This document shows, piece by piece, positions 10,441 through 19,805 of a stretch of 64,000 nucleotides of DNA. The stretch covers positions 868,001-932,000 of the forward strand of contig CAWCPF010000003.1 in assembly GCA_963797485.1 (NCBI GenBank), written 5' to 3'. The first letter of the stretch is position 1. Each line of letters starts with the position of its first letter. The notes below the pieces were generated by a model, which was not told the origin of the DNA, ran no database searches, and saw only the letters and a list, made by a program, of their open reading frames with translations. The DNA is from CAWAND01 sp963797485. GTDB taxonomy: Bacteria; Chloroflexota; Anaerolineae; Anaerolineales; E44-bin32. The position numbers and the translations under genes were made by a program.

Positions 10441-10484
10441 GGCGGGGCCCTGCAGCGGCCAGCCGCCCCAAGAAGACGGCCGCC

Positions 10485-10514
10485 TTGCCCGCCTGGGAAC
10501 CCGCTCAGTATAAT
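10485..10514 (+). promoter_or_regulatory. Promoter of moaC, probably leaderless
   Basis: TTGCCC (10485-10490) and TATAAT (10509-10514) are 18 bases apart. The moaC ATG is at 10521, six bases past the -10 box, so the RNA should start at the start codon. There is no room for a molybdenum-cofactor riboswitch. Confidence 0.65.
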
Positions 10515-10520
10515 GGGCCT

Positions 10521-11006
10521 ATGACAAAGAAGTCGATCAGCCACCTGGATCAGGCCGGCAGGGCCCACATGGTCGATGTGGGCGCCAAGGCCGAAACCGA
10601 GCGTTGGGCCGTCGCCCGGGCGGACGTCGTGATGAGCCCTGCCACCCTGCAGGCCGCCCAACGCGGCGATCTGCGCAAGGGCGACCTGCGGGCGGTGGCC
10701 GAGCTGGCCGGCGTCATGGCCGCCAAGCAGACCGCCAACCTCATCCCGTTGTGCCACCCTCTGCCGTTGACCCACATCGACGTCGAGGTGGTCTTGACGG
10801 ATGCGGTTCCCGGGGCCCAAATCGAGGCCCGGGTGCGAACAACCGCCAAGACGGGTGTAGAAATGGAAGCCATGACGGCTGCCTCGGTGGCCGCCTTGAC
10901 CGTGTACGACATGGTCAAAGGGCTGGACCACGCCGTGCGCATCACCAACCTGCGTTTGGTCGAGAAGCACGGCGGCCGCAGTGGCGATATCGTGCTGGAG
11001 GACTGA
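10521..11006 (+). CDS. moaC: Cyclic pyranopterin monophosphate synthase MoaC
   Basis: 161 residues, normal length. With MoaA it makes cyclic pyranopterin monophosphate, the first step of molybdenum cofactor synthesis. Recognisable are HMVDVGAKAETERWAVARA near the N-terminus, the active-site stretch AAKQTANLIPLCHPLPLTH and the C-terminal CG-free motif TGVEMEAMTAASVAALTVYD followed by DMVKGLD. The ATG at 10521 is chosen because it gives the canonical N-terminus and sits just after the -10 box. The moaD-moaE fusion follows four bases after the stop. No moaA is seen in the window. Confidence 0.96.
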   Translation: MTKKSISHLDQAGRAHMVDVGAKAETERWAVARADVVMSPATLQAAQRGDLRKGDLRAVAELAGVMAAKQTANLIPLCHPLPLTHIDVEVVLTDAVPGAQIEARVRTTAKTGVEMEAMTAASVAALTVYDMVKGLDHAVRITNLRLVEKHGGRSGDIVLED

Positions 11007-11010
11007 ATCG

Positions 11011-11727
11011 GTGCAGGTCAAGGTCTTGTACTTCTCCAGCCTCCGCGACCGGGCCGGGCTGAGCGCCGAAACGATCGATCTACCCGCGGCAGCCAGTGTG
11101 GCTGACCTCAAGCGGCGGCTGGCCGAGCTGCATGCCGGGTTGGCGGCTGCCCTGTCCAGTGTGTTGGTGGCCGTTAATCAGGAGTTTGCCTTTGCCGCCG
11201 ACAGCCTGGCCGACGGAGACGAGGTGGCCTTGTTTCCGCCGGTCAGCGGCGGTGCGGATTCCGACTGGCCTTCGGTCTTTCTGGTCACCGAAGCCGAGAT
11301 CGACATGAATGATCTGCTGGCCCAGCTGGTCCGGCCCACAACCGGCGCGGCCTGCGTGTTCACCGGAGTCGTCCGCGGAGAGACGGTCCACGGCGAGGCT
11401 CATCGGACCGAGGCGCTGGAGTATGAGGCCTATGTCCCCATGGCCGAGGCCAAGATGCGCCAGGTCGCTGAGGAGATCCGCCAGCGCTGGCCCTCGGTGG
11501 AAGGCATCGGTATCGTACAGCGCATCGGTCATTTGGCGGCTTCCACCCCAACGGTCCTGATCGCATGCACCGCCGCGCACCGGGACATGGGCGTATTCGA
11601 GGCCGCCCGTTACGGGATCGACCGGCTGAAAGAAATCGTGCCAATATGGAAGAAAGAAATCGGACCGAATGGCGAGCACTGGATCGAGGGCAAGTACGTC
11701 CCGAGTGAACGTGACAAACAAAGCTGA
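11011..11727 (+). CDS. MoaD-MoaE fusion, molybdopterin synthase
   Basis: 238 residues starting at GTG 11011, four bases after moaC. Residues 1-81 are a complete MoaD (ubiquitin-like sulfur carrier) ending VALFPPVSGG. A short linker leads into a complete MoaE with the catalytic region HRDMGVFEAARYGIDRLKE and the lysine pair PIWKKE. Molybdopterin synthase inserts two sulfurs into cyclic pyranopterin, and MoaD works through a thiocarboxylate on its terminal glycine. Here Gly81 is internal, so cleavage after GG would be needed. A mycobacterial MoaD-MoaE fusion (MoaX) is known to be cleaved that way. No frameshift is seen at the junction. Confidence 0.93.
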   Translation: MQVKVLYFSSLRDRAGLSAETIDLPAAASVADLKRRLAELHAGLAAALSSVLVAVNQEFAFAADSLADGDEVALFPPVSGGADSDWPSVFLVTEAEIDMNDLLAQLVRPTTGAACVFTGVVRGETVHGEAHRTEALEYEAYVPMAEAKMRQVAEEIRQRWPSVEGIGIVQRIGHLAASTPTVLIACTAAHRDMGVFEAARYGIDRLKEIVPIWKKEIGPNGEHWIEGKYVPSERDKQS

Positions 11728-12881
11728 CCTTCAGCCCCCGGAACTCGTCAGTCACGGCGGAACCAGTTCTCGCGTGCGGTCAATGCGGGCGGCCGTATCC
11801 ATCCATCGGCCTTCCTTTTCGATGCTTGCACTGTGGCGGCCTGTTCGAGTTTGCCCGCCCGCTCGAAGCCCCCACCGACCTCGGTCCGACGCGCCGCGGG
11901 CTGGACCGGTTCCGCTCGGTCTTTTCGTGGTTGGGGCAGGCGCCGTTTGTCAGCCTGGGGGAGGGCGGAACCCCGCTCTTGCCGAACACATCGGCCGGCG
12001 ACGGAAAGTTCTTCAAGTGTGAGCAGCTCAATCCAACCGGCTCCTTCAAGGATCGCGGCACGGCCGTACTGGTTAGCACCCTGGCGGCCGACGGGGTAGG
12101 GGAAGCAATTGAGGACTCCTCGGGCAACGCGGGCGCCTCCTTTGCGGCCTACGCCGCCCGTGCCGGGATCCGGGCTCGGGTGTTCGTGCCGGCCCATGCC
12201 TCCGGGCCCAAGCGAGCCCAGATCGAAGCCTATGGAGCCGAACTGGTGGCGGTCCCCGGCCCGCGCGCCAGGGCAACCGAAGCCGCCTTGCAGGCCGTCG
12301 AAGCCGGTGCGACCTATGCCAGTCACGCATATCTGCCCTACGGGCAGGCAGGCATGGCGACCCTGGCATTTGAGCTGGTTGACCAGTTGGGCCAGGCGCC
12401 GGGGACGGTCATCCTGCCGGTGGGGCAAGGCACCCTGTACCTCGGATTGTTCTTGGGGTTTCAAGCGCTGTTGAAAGCCGGCGCCATCCAGCAACTTCCT
12501 CGCCTGGTGGGGGTTCAAACGAAAGCCTGTCCACCGGTCTGGAGCGCGTGGAACGGGCAGGATTGGCCCCGCCAGGAAGCCGAGACCCTGGCCGAAGGGA
12601 TCCGCATCACCGAGCCGCTGCGTCAGGGGCGCCTGCTCGAGGCCGCCCGTGCCAGCCGGGGAAGCTTTGAAGTCGTGGAAGAGGCGGATATCGTTCAGGG
12701 GCGACAGGCGCTGAGTGAAAAGGGCCTGTTTGTTGAGCCGACGTCGGCCGTGGTTTGGCCGATCCTTGAGACTGCTGAGGCGCGTTGGCCGGGACCGTGG
12801 GTGGCCGTCTTGACCGGCAGCGGGATGAAGGATCCTCGGCCAGACCTGGTTTCCAGCCGAGGACAGACGGGACAACATTGA
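11711..12881 (+). CDS. thrC: Threonine synthase-like PLP enzyme with N-terminal zinc ribbon, probable 5' frameshift
   Basis: Threonine synthase converts O-phosphohomoserine to threonine using PLP. The PLP lysine lies in NPTGSFKDRG, the phosphate-binding region follows as EDSSGNAGASFAAYAARAG, and GVQTKACPPVW and LTGSGMKDP come later. The only ordinary in-frame start is TTG at 11826. Reading upstream in the same frame gives LACGQCGRPYPSIG and then CLHCGG: two CxxC pairs (codons 11775, 11784, 11823, 11832), the zinc ribbon typical of this family. A GTG at 11711 reaches that frame if one C is dropped from the C5 run at 11735-11739, so I take 11711 as the true start, overlapping the moaDE stop. 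Otherwise intact. Confidence 0.85.
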
Positions 12882-12931
12882 GCGGCGGTTGGCCTGACTA
12901 AGACATCCGTCATTCAGGGAGGAACGACTCG

Positions 12932-14173
12932 ATGACCCAGCGCGTGGTTGTCACCGGAATGGGCGCCGTGAGCCCGCTAGGAAACACTGCCGAGGCCTCC
13001 TGGAAGAGCGCTGTCGAAGGCGTTTCAGGAGTCGGCCGCATCACGCACTTCGACCCCTCTGAGCTCCTGGTCCAGATCGCGTGCGAGGTGAAGGATCTCC
13101 AACTGGAGGGCTACCTGGATCCAAAGGAAGCCCGCCGGCGAGACCGGTTTGAGGTCTTCGCCGCGGTGGCCGCCCAGCAGGCTTTGCGCCAATCGGGCCT
13201 GGAAATCACGGCCGAAAACGCGCCCCGGGTGGCGTCCATCATCTCCTCCGCGGTGGGCGGTATCGGAACTGTTCAAGGTGCGGTCGAGACCGTCATCGCC
13301 GAGGGCGCCAGGCGTTTGAGCCCGTTCATGATCCCGATGTTTATGGGCAACGGCGCGGCCGGTTCGATTGCCATTGACACCGGGGCCAGAGGTCCGAGCT
13401 TTTCGGTTGCGTCTGCCTGCGCCTCCGGCGCAGATGGGATCGGACAGGCGTGGATGCTGATCAGAACTGGGATCGTCGATGCGGCCATCACCGGTGGGGC
13501 CGAAGCCACGATCACCAAGGTCGGGGTGGGCGCCTTTGACCGGTTGGGCGCGCTGTCGCGCCGGAATGACGATTTCAGCTCGACACCCCAGCCTTTCGAT
13601 CTACATCGCGATGGCCTGGTGATGGGGGAAGGCGCCGGGGCGCTCATCTTGGAGAGCCTCGACTCGGCCAAGGCTCGAGGGGCGGAGATCTTGGGCGAGA
13701 TGGTTGGCTACGCCTCCACGGCCGATGCGTATCACATCACGGCCCCGTCCGAGGGCGGTGAGGGCGGCGCGGCTGCGATCCTGGGCGCGCTGTCAATCGC
13801 CGGCTTGAACCCGGACGACGTTGACTACATCAACGCCCACGGCACCGGAACCCAGCTCAACGATCTGTCCGAGACCAGGGCCATCAAACGCGCCTTGGGT
13901 GATGCGGCTTTCAAGGTGCCGATTTCGTCGACCAAGTCGATGACCGGCCACATGATGGGCGCCACCGGAGCCCTCGAAGCCGTCTTCTGCGTTCAGGCGA
14001 TCCGAGACAATGTGGTCCCTCCCACCATCCACTTACATGATCCGGACCCCGAATGCGATCTGGATTACATCCCCAATCAGGCACACGATTGGCCGGTTGA
14101 AGTGGCGGCCAGTAACGCGTTCGGCTTTGGAGGCCACAACGCCGTCTTGGTGTTCCGCGCCTTCTCGGGTTAG
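12932..14173 (+). CDS. fabF: 3-oxoacyl-ACP synthase II (FabF)
   Basis: 413 residues, standard for KAS II, which condenses malonyl-ACP with growing acyl-ACP. The N-terminus is MTQRVVVTGMGAVSPLGN. The nucleophile is Cys163 in SVASACASGADG; the two catalytic histidines lie in NAHGTGTQLND and KSMTGHMMGATGA. An AGGAGG-like site (CAGGGAGGAACG) precedes the ATG. It is separate from fabD but belongs to the same pathway. Frame intact. Confidence 0.97.
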   Translation: MTQRVVVTGMGAVSPLGNTAEASWKSAVEGVSGVGRITHFDPSELLVQIACEVKDLQLEGYLDPKEARRRDRFEVFAAVAAQQALRQSGLEITAENAPRVASIISSAVGGIGTVQGAVETVIAEGARRLSPFMIPMFMGNGAAGSIAIDTGARGPSFSVASACASGADGIGQAWMLIRTGIVDAAITGGAEATITKVGVGAFDRLGALSRRNDDFSSTPQPFDLHRDGLVMGEGAGALILESLDSAKARGAEILGEMVGYASTADAYHITAPSEGGEGGAAAILGALSIAGLNPDDVDYINAHGTGTQLNDLSETRAIKRALGDAAFKVPISSTKSMTGHMMGATGALEAVFCVQAIRDNVVPPTIHLHDPDPECDLDYIPNQAHDWPVEVAASNAFGFGGHNAVLVFRAFSG

Positions 14174-14230
14174 AATGCGGCGCTCGGCGCCCGGGGGGTC
14201 TGGCTGGGCGGGAAAAAAGCCGGAGGGCTG

Positions 14231-14953
14231 ATGCGTTCGCCCGATGAGTTTGGTCGTCATGCAGGCCTGCATTTCAAGGATTCCGGACTGCTGACGCGCG
14301 CCCTCACCCACCGCTCGTACTTGAATGAGCATTTCGACTCGGTCGAGGACAATGAACGGCTCGAATTCCTTGGGGATGCGGCGCTCGATTTCCTGTCGGG
14401 TGCGTATCTGTACAAACATTTCCCTGAGATGGATGAAGGGCAATTGACCAGGCTGCGATCAGCCCTGGTGCGGACGGAGCAGTTGGCTGAATTCGCGAAG
14501 CAAATCGAACTCGGTGAGAGCCTGTTCCTCGGTCATGGGGAGGAGCTCACTGGCGGAAGAGAGCGACTTGTCCTGCTGTGCGCGGGGTTTGAAGCCGTGA
14601 TGGGCGCGCTGTATTTGGACCAGGGAATCGCCGGCGTGGAAGCCTACATGGAGCCGCGCTTTGATGCCGCCGTGGCGTCCGTCATGCAGGACGAATCTCT
14701 TTTTGACGCACGCAGCCAGCTTCAGATCTGGGCTCAAGCCGAGCGTGGCAAGACGCCGCAGTATGAGACGGTCGAGACATTGGGCCCAGAGCATGCCCGC
14801 GAGTTCGTGGTGGCGGTGCGAATTGGGCGCCAGCTGGTCGGCGAGGGCCGTGGACCCAGCAAGCAGGCCGCCGCCCAGGCGGCGGCGGCCCAAGCCCTGA
14901 CCAATCTGAGCCCGGCGACCGCCGACTCCGAACCGGGGGATCCCGTGGCGTGA
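14231..14953 (+). CDS. rnc: Ribonuclease III
   Basis: 240 residues. The catalytic domain has the family signature NERLEFLGDAALDFLSGAYL and the later acidic motif EAVMGALYLDQG. The C-terminal double-stranded RNA-binding domain runs from about residue 158 (ARSQLQIWAQAERGKTPQYE) to GPSKQAAAQAAAAQAL. RNase III cuts double-stranded RNA in rRNA precursors and mRNAs. The stop overlaps the GTG start of smc by 4 bases; rnc-smc is a widespread conserved pair. Confidence 0.97.
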   Translation: MRSPDEFGRHAGLHFKDSGLLTRALTHRSYLNEHFDSVEDNERLEFLGDAALDFLSGAYLYKHFPEMDEGQLTRLRSALVRTEQLAEFAKQIELGESLFLGHGEELTGGRERLVLLCAGFEAVMGALYLDQGIAGVEAYMEPRFDAAVASVMQDESLFDARSQLQIWAQAERGKTPQYETVETLGPEHAREFVVAVRIGRQLVGEGRGPSKQAAAQAAAAQALTNLSPATADSEPGDPVA

Positions 14954-17900
14954 CCACAACTCGAGCGCGTCTGCAGGCCCTGGAGCTCCAGGGCTATAAG
15001 ACTTTCGCCACCCGCTCGGAGTTCGTCTTTGCACCGACGGTGACCGCCATTGTCGGCCCGAACGGGTCGGGCAAGTCGAACATCGCCGATGCCATGCGCT
15101 GGGTGCTGGGTGAGCAATCGTACAGCCTGCTGCGCGGCAAGAAGACCGAAGACATGATCTTCACCGGATCGGAAAGCCGCCCCCGCTCCAGCATGGCGGC
15201 GGCTTCGATCACCTTCGACAACACCACCGGGTGGCTCCCGATTGATTTCACCGAAGTCACGATTGGGCGCAGGGCGTATCGGGATGGCCAGAATGAGTAC
15301 CTGATCAATGGCCAAAAGGTGCGGCTGCGTGAAGTCAGTGAGCTGCTGGCCCGGGCAGGGCTGGCCCAGCGCACCTACACCATCATCGGTCAGGGATTGG
15401 TTGACGCCGCCCTGTCGCTCAAGGCAGAAGAACGCCGGCGCCTGTTCGAGGAGGCCGCCGGCATCGGCCTGTATCGCAGCCGTCGAGAAGAGACACTGCG
15501 CAGGCTGGATACGACCCGGCGCAACCTCGAGCGGGTCCGGGACATCCTGGCCGAACTCCGGCCGAGGCTACGCAGCCTGGAACGGCAGGCGCAGCGTTCG
15601 AGAGACTACGAGCAGGTGAAGGAGGACCTGAAAGAGGCCCTCCGGGTGTGGTATGGGTTCCACTACCACCAGCTGCTCGAAACTGTCGCCCAGGCGCGCG
15701 AAGCCGCCGGCCTGCAAGCCCGGGCGCGAGATGACCTTCGCCAGGGGCAGATCGAAGGCGACCGGCTTATGGAGGAAACCCGATCGCAAATCCATGGCCT
15801 GCGCGCCGAGCTGCAGACCTGGTCGCAGGAATCCTCCGGGCTGTACGGCCGGCGAGAGCAGCTGGGCCGCCAGTTGGCCGTCGCCGGCGAGCGGCGTCGC
15901 TGGCTCGATGAACAAGCCCAATTGATGCAGGCGGAAGTAGCCGCCCTCGAGCTGAGCCGGTCCGAGCTGCAGATGCGGCTGACTGAGGCAGAATCCGGCC
16001 TCACGTCCGCCGCATCGGCCCTGGCCGAGATCGACACTGAGCGCCAATCCTTGAGAGCCGGCGGGACCGACCTGGCTGAGAGGCAGACGTGGATCAGCCG
16101 GTCCAGAAGCCTGAGAGAAGGCCTCGAATCCCTGGCCGCCAGACGGGCCGCCCTGGAAACCAGGCAATCGGGTCACGCGACACGCTCCGGCCAACTGAGC
16201 CAGCAGCTGGACGAATTGAAGGCTGCCGCCGCCCATTCGGCGTCCCTGAAATCTCAGGCTGCCCAAGCCGCCGCCGAGTCTGCCTCGGGCTTCGAGAGCG
16301 CCTCGGCCGAGCTAGATGCCGCTCAAGCCGACCGGCGCTCCGCCGAGACGGCCCTCGAAAGCGCCCGCTCGAGCCTGGAGTCGGCGCGTGAGACGCGGGC
16401 GTCCATCCAGACCGGGCTGGCCGAAGGGCGTGCCCGCTGGGAGGCGCTGCGGTCGTTCTCTGACGATGCCGGCGCGGCGGTCCGCTCACTGGTGGAGGCC
16501 GGTCATGCCGGACAGCTGAGCGGGGTCTTGTCCCAGATCGCTGGGCTGGCGGCGTACCGCGGGGAGCATGAAACCGCCATCCTGTCCGCCCTGGGCGCAT
16601 TCGCCCAGGGGCTCAGCATGGAAAGCCCCTCGGATGTGCTTTCCGCCCTGGCATGGCTTGAGACCAACCCCGCCGGCGGCCAGATGGCCCTCGTGCAGCG
16701 CACCCCGGGCAGCCTGCCACCCCGCGTGGAGCTCCCGGATGGACCCGGCGTTGTCGGCCTGGCTCGTGATCTGGTGCGACCAGCCGCGGGCGCTGAGGGT
16801 ATCTTTGACCTGCTTTTGGGCCGCAGCGTCATCGTCGAGAACCGCGGTGCCGTGTCGGTCATCCTGGCGCAATTGCCCCATGATGCTCGTGTGATCACCC
16901 TGGCCGGAGAGGTGTTTTATCCGGGAGGGGCGGTTCTGGCAGGTGTGACCACATCTTTCGTGAAACCGGAGACTCTGGGGCAGCTGGAGACAAGCCTGAA
17001 GGCGCTCGAGGCAAGGCTGTCAGCCGCAGACTCTCAGATCCGTGAAATGGAGACGGAGGCGGAGCGTGCCCGACGGGCGATCGAAGACAGCCAAAACCGC
17101 CTGGACCAGGCCAGAGCGCGACTGGAAGACGCCACCCTTCGTCACAGTCGGACCAAACAGGCCGCAGCCGAAGCTGACAGTCAGCATCAAGAGATCTCGG
17201 CCAAGATCCAGATTCTGGACGGTCAGCTTGCAGTCGAGCGCCGCGAACTGGAGGAGCTGAGCTCATCCGACGAAGATTTCGAGGCCGACCGGGCGCGTCT
17301 GGAAGGCGAGCTGGCCGGTCTGCAGCGCAGGCTGCAGGCCGGGGACGGTGATAGCGCCGCCGCCCAAGTTGAAAGTCGATGGGAGATGGCCCAGCGGAGC
17401 CTGGTGGATGCCGAGAGCCGGCGGGATGAGTTCAGGAACCGGCTGGAGGTAACTGAAGCGGAGCTTTCAAATTGGTCGCAGCGTGCGGAAGGCAACCGCG
17501 TCGAACGTGAGCGCTTGACCACAGAGTGGGCCGATCTGGAGGCGCAGGCAGCTGAAGCCGAACAGGCGCTCCAGTCTCGCTCAACCCAGATGGCGCCGAG
17601 TGAAACCGCCTTGCAAGAGGCGGAGCACCGGCGGAGCCAACTCGAGGCCGAAGAGAGCCGGCTGCGCGGGGACCTGCGTCTGGCCGAGCATCGTTACTCT
17701 GAAGCCCAAATCGAGCTCGCCCGGCGCGAAGAGGAATTCGCCAGCTTGAAACGACGGATCGAGGATGACTTCGGGCTTGTGTCGTATGAGACCCTTGATG
17801 ATGCCGACGGTCAGGAACCGCTCCCGATTGAAGGTCTGGTCGAACGCCTGCCGAGAATTGAAAGCCTCCCGGCCGAGCAAGAGGCGGCTGTGATCCGTTT

Positions 17901-18537
17901 GCGCACGCAGCTTCGCCGCATGGGAGCGGTCAATCCGGAGGCCCAGCAAGAGCATCACGAAGTCAAGGAGCGGGTCGAGTTTCTCACCGCCCAGGTCGAT
18001 GATCTTCGGGCGGCAGAGACGCAGCTGCAGGAGGTCATCGCGGAGCTGGATGTGTTGATGGAACGCGAGTTTCGCAAGACCTTCGAAGCCGTCGCCTCGG
18101 CCTTCAAAGACACTTTTCACCGTTTGTTCGGAGGCGGTTCCGCCAAGATAATGTTGACCGACCCGGCCGATCCCAACCAATCCGGCATCGAGATTGAAGC
18201 GCGGCTGCCAGGCAAGCGCGAGCAAGGCCTGGCCGTCCTCTCCGGCGGGGAACGCAGCCTGACGGCCTGCGCGCTGGTCTTCGCGCTCCTGAAGGTGTCG
18301 CCGACGCCTTTTTGCGTGCTCGATGAGGTCGACGCCATGCTCGACGAAGCCAACGTCGAGCGTTTTCAAGAGATGTTGACCGAGCTCAGTCGAGACACGC
18401 AGTTCATTGTCATCACCCACAACCGTCAGACGGTGCAGGCCGCCAAGGCGGTCTATGGCATCAGCATGGGATCCGATTCGGCCAGCAAGGTGATCAGCCT
18501 CGATTTGGAACGCGCGACCCGTGAGGCGGCCGCCTAG
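14950..18537 (+). CDS. smc: Chromosome segregation protein SMC
   Basis: 1195 residues. The Walker A motif is GPNGSGKSN at residues 36-44. Two long coiled coils flank a hinge at about residues 510-660 (LSGVLSQIAGLAAYRGEHE through VITLAGEVFYPGGAV). The C-terminal head has the ABC signature LSGGERSLTACAL and Walker B CVLDEVDAMLDE. SMC forms condensin with ScpA and ScpB, which are not in this window. The GTG start overlaps the rnc stop. At almost 3.6 kb with no frameshift, it shows the assembly is locally good here. Confidence 0.97.
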   Translation: MTTTRARLQALELQGYKTFATRSEFVFAPTVTAIVGPNGSGKSNIADAMRWVLGEQSYSLLRGKKTEDMIFTGSESRPRSSMAAASITFDNTTGWLPIDFTEVTIGRRAYRDGQNEYLINGQKVRLREVSELLARAGLAQRTYTIIGQGLVDAALSLKAEERRRLFEEAAGIGLYRSRREETLRRLDTTRRNLERVRDILAELRPRLRSLERQAQRSRDYEQVKEDLKEALRVWYGFHYHQLLETVAQAREAAGLQARARDDLRQGQIEGDRLMEETRSQIHGLRAELQTWSQESSGLYGRREQLGRQLAVAGERRRWLDEQAQLMQAEVAALELSRSELQMRLTEAESGLTSAASALAEIDTERQSLRAGGTDLAERQTWISRSRSLREGLESLAARRAALETRQSGHATRSGQLSQQLDELKAAAAHSASLKSQAAQAAAESASGFESASAELDAAQADRRSAETALESARSSLESARETRASIQTGLAEGRARWEALRSFSDDAGAAVRSLVEAGHAGQLSGVLSQIAGLAAYRGEHETAILSALGAFAQGLSMESPSDVLSALAWLETNPAGGQMALVQRTPGSLPPRVELPDGPGVVGLARDLVRPAAGAEGIFDLLLGRSVIVENRGAVSVILAQLPHDARVITLAGEVFYPGGAVLAGVTTSFVKPETLGQLETSLKALEARLSAADSQIREMETEAERARRAIEDSQNRLDQARARLEDATLRHSRTKQAAAEADSQHQEISAKIQILDGQLAVERRELEELSSSDEDFEADRARLEGELAGLQRRLQAGDGDSAAAQVESRWEMAQRSLVDAESRRDEFRNRLEVTEAELSNWSQRAEGNRVERERLTTEWADLEAQAAEAEQALQSRSTQMAPSETALQEAEHRRSQLEAEESRLRGDLRLAEHRYSEAQIELARREEEFASLKRRIEDDFGLVSYETLDDADGQEPLPIEGLVERLPRIESLPAEQEAAVIRLRTQLRRMGAVNPEAQQEHHEVKERVEFLTAQVDDLRAAETQLQEVIAELDVLMEREFRKTFEAVASAFKDTFHRLFGGGSAKIMLTDPADPNQSGIEIEARLPGKREQGLAVLSGGERSLTACALVFALLKVSPTPFCVLDEVDAMLDEANVERFQEMLTELSRDTQFIVITHNRQTVQAAKAVYGISMGSDSASKVISLDLERATREAAA

Positions 18538-19130
18538 GGGGTCCGGGCGGGGGTTGGTTTCAGAAGCCTGCGAAAGATCATAAAACCCAAACCGTCATGC
18601 AGGACGTGCGCCAAAACCACGGCCCCGAGCGATCCGCTGGCCAGGTAGAATAATCCCAGCAGCACCCCCTCCCACGCCGCCCAAAGCGAAAACATCCACA
18701 GCCGCCGCCGCGGGATGAGGTGCGCCGCCCCGAACACCAGGGCTGTGAGAGCCACCGACGCCGCCGGTGAGAGCGAAAGTACGGCTATGCCGGCCGTGAG
18801 CACGCCACCCCTGAAGAGGAGCTCCTCGCTGCCGGCGCTCAGCGCCCCCAGACCGAAGTCCCAGGGCGTTTGGGCGTCGAACAATCCAGCCAGCGTGGAT
18901 AGGGCGGGCCGATACCAGCCCGGCATGAGGCCTGAAAACAGGCCGTGAAGACAGGCGTCGCTGGCCAGCATCACCGCCAATGCGAACAGAGCATCGGCCG
19001 CCAGATTCACAGGCGATTGAGCCACAGGCCAGATCAGGCCAAGGTCGGATTTGACCCACCAGGCTGCCGCCGCCAGGATGATCATGCTCAGCAGCGCAGG
19101 TCCAGCGCGGCGTTTGACCAGGAACAACAT
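18534..19130 (-). CDS. CPBP-family intramembrane glutamic endopeptidase
   Basis: 198 residues with about six membrane helices. Motif 1 of the CPBP (Rce1-like) family is SAGSEELLFRGG with the paired glutamates and the arginine; motif 2 is VFGAAHLIP; the last active-site His is in LAHVLHDGLGF. Such proteases cut membrane-bound substrates, but the target cannot be deduced. It is convergent with smc, the two stops overlapping by four bases. Confidence 0.88.
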   Translation of the reverse strand: MLFLVKRRAGPALLSMIILAAAAWWVKSDLGLIWPVAQSPVNLAADALFALAVMLASDACLHGLFSGLMPGWYRPALSTLAGLFDAQTPWDFGLGALSAGSEELLFRGGVLTAGIAVLSLSPAASVALTALVFGAAHLIPRRRLWMFSLWAAWEGVLLGLFYLASGSLGAVVLAHVLHDGLGFMIFRRLLKPTPARTP

Positions 19131-19212
19131 GCCAACCTCGTCGAGCCGAGCTTATTCCCATCAGTCTAGCATCAATGCCGTCTCGAGCCGCTGGTCGGAC
19201 GACAGGCGAGCG

Positions 19213-19240
19213 TTGACAATCCGTTTGGATACGGTAGAAT
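19213..19240 (+). promoter_or_regulatory. Promoter of tRNA-Leu
   Basis: TTGACA (19213-19218), 16-base spacer, TAGAAT (19235-19240), twelve bases before the mature tRNA 5' end. Confidence 0.8.
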
Positions 19241-19252
19241 CACCCCACCTGA

Positions 19253-19336
19253 GCCGAAGTGGCGGAAATGGCAGACGCGCTACGTTCAGGGCGTAGTGGG
19301 CTTACGCTCGTGTGGGTTCGACTCCCACCTTCGGCA
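19253..19336 (+). tRNA. tRNA-Leu (anticodon CAG)
   Basis: 84 nt, cloverleaf drawn by hand. Acceptor GCCGAAG pairs with CTTCGGC, discriminator A. The anticodon stem is CTACG/CGTAG with loop TTCAGGG. The long variable arm is as expected for Leu. The T arm is GTGGG-TTCGACT-CCCAC. The 3' CCA is not encoded. Confidence 0.95.
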
Positions 19337-19339
19337 CAC

Positions 19340-19366
19340 AACCGGCCTCGCCTGTGGGGCCGGTTT
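19340..19366 (+). terminator. Hairpin after tRNA-Leu
   Basis: AACCGGCC / GGCCGGTT, 8-bp stem with a ten-base loop, followed by a short T-rich stretch. Probable intrinsic terminator. Confidence 0.6.
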
Positions 19367-19415
19367 CAATTCTGACGGCTTGCCTGGGATCGTTTGGGCG
19401 AGTAAGATCAGATTC

Positions 19416-19802
19416 ATGAACGAGCCGGGCGGTGATCGCCCCCAAATCTCGCGTGTTTGGCTCTTGGTCGTGGTGGTGATTGCCGTATTGATCTTGGGCG
19501 ATCTCAATCGGCGCATGTCCGATGCTCGCCGATTGCAGCGCGATGAAATCACCCTTCGGACCGAGGTAGCGTCGGTTGAATTGCAGAATGATGATCTGCG
19601 GACCCAGGCGGCCGAGGCCACCAATGACATTTTGGTGGAGGAGTGGGCCCGGGGTCAGGCCGGGATGGTGCGAGAGGGTGAGCACCTGATCCTGCCCCTT
19701 CCCGAAGGCGGCGCCACGCCGGTGCCTGTGGCCTCGGCCTCTAATACAACTCCCAATGCGAGCAACTGGGACATATGGTTGGCGCTGTTGTTCGGGAGCT
19801 GA
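19416..19802 (+). CDS. DivIC/FtsB-like septum formation initiator
   Basis: 128 residues: short cytoplasmic tail, one membrane helix (SRVWLLVVVVIAVLILGDL, about residues 12-30), then a coiled coil (RRLQRDEITLRTEVASVELQ) and a motif typical of the family near EEWARGQAGMVREGEHLILP. DivIC/FtsB proteins belong to the FtsQLB divisome subcomplex. The tail is Pro/Ala/Thr-rich and ends in a second short hydrophobic stretch. The ATG at 19416 is chosen for the short charged start MNEPGGDRP. Position between two tRNA genes gives no functional clue. Confidence 0.8.
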   Translation: MNEPGGDRPQISRVWLLVVVVIAVLILGDLNRRMSDARRLQRDEITLRTEVASVELQNDDLRTQAAEATNDILVEEWARGQAGMVREGEHLILPLPEGGATPVPVASASNTTPNASNWDIWLALLFGS

Positions 19803-19805
19803 ACC

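Noticed and set aside
10441..10520. Molybdenum-cofactor riboswitch upstream of moaC
   Set aside because: The promoter sits directly at the start codon, leaving no leader RNA.
11748..12878. 376-codon minus-strand open frame opposite thrC
   Set aside because: Antisense shadow; the plus strand carries all threonine synthase motifs.
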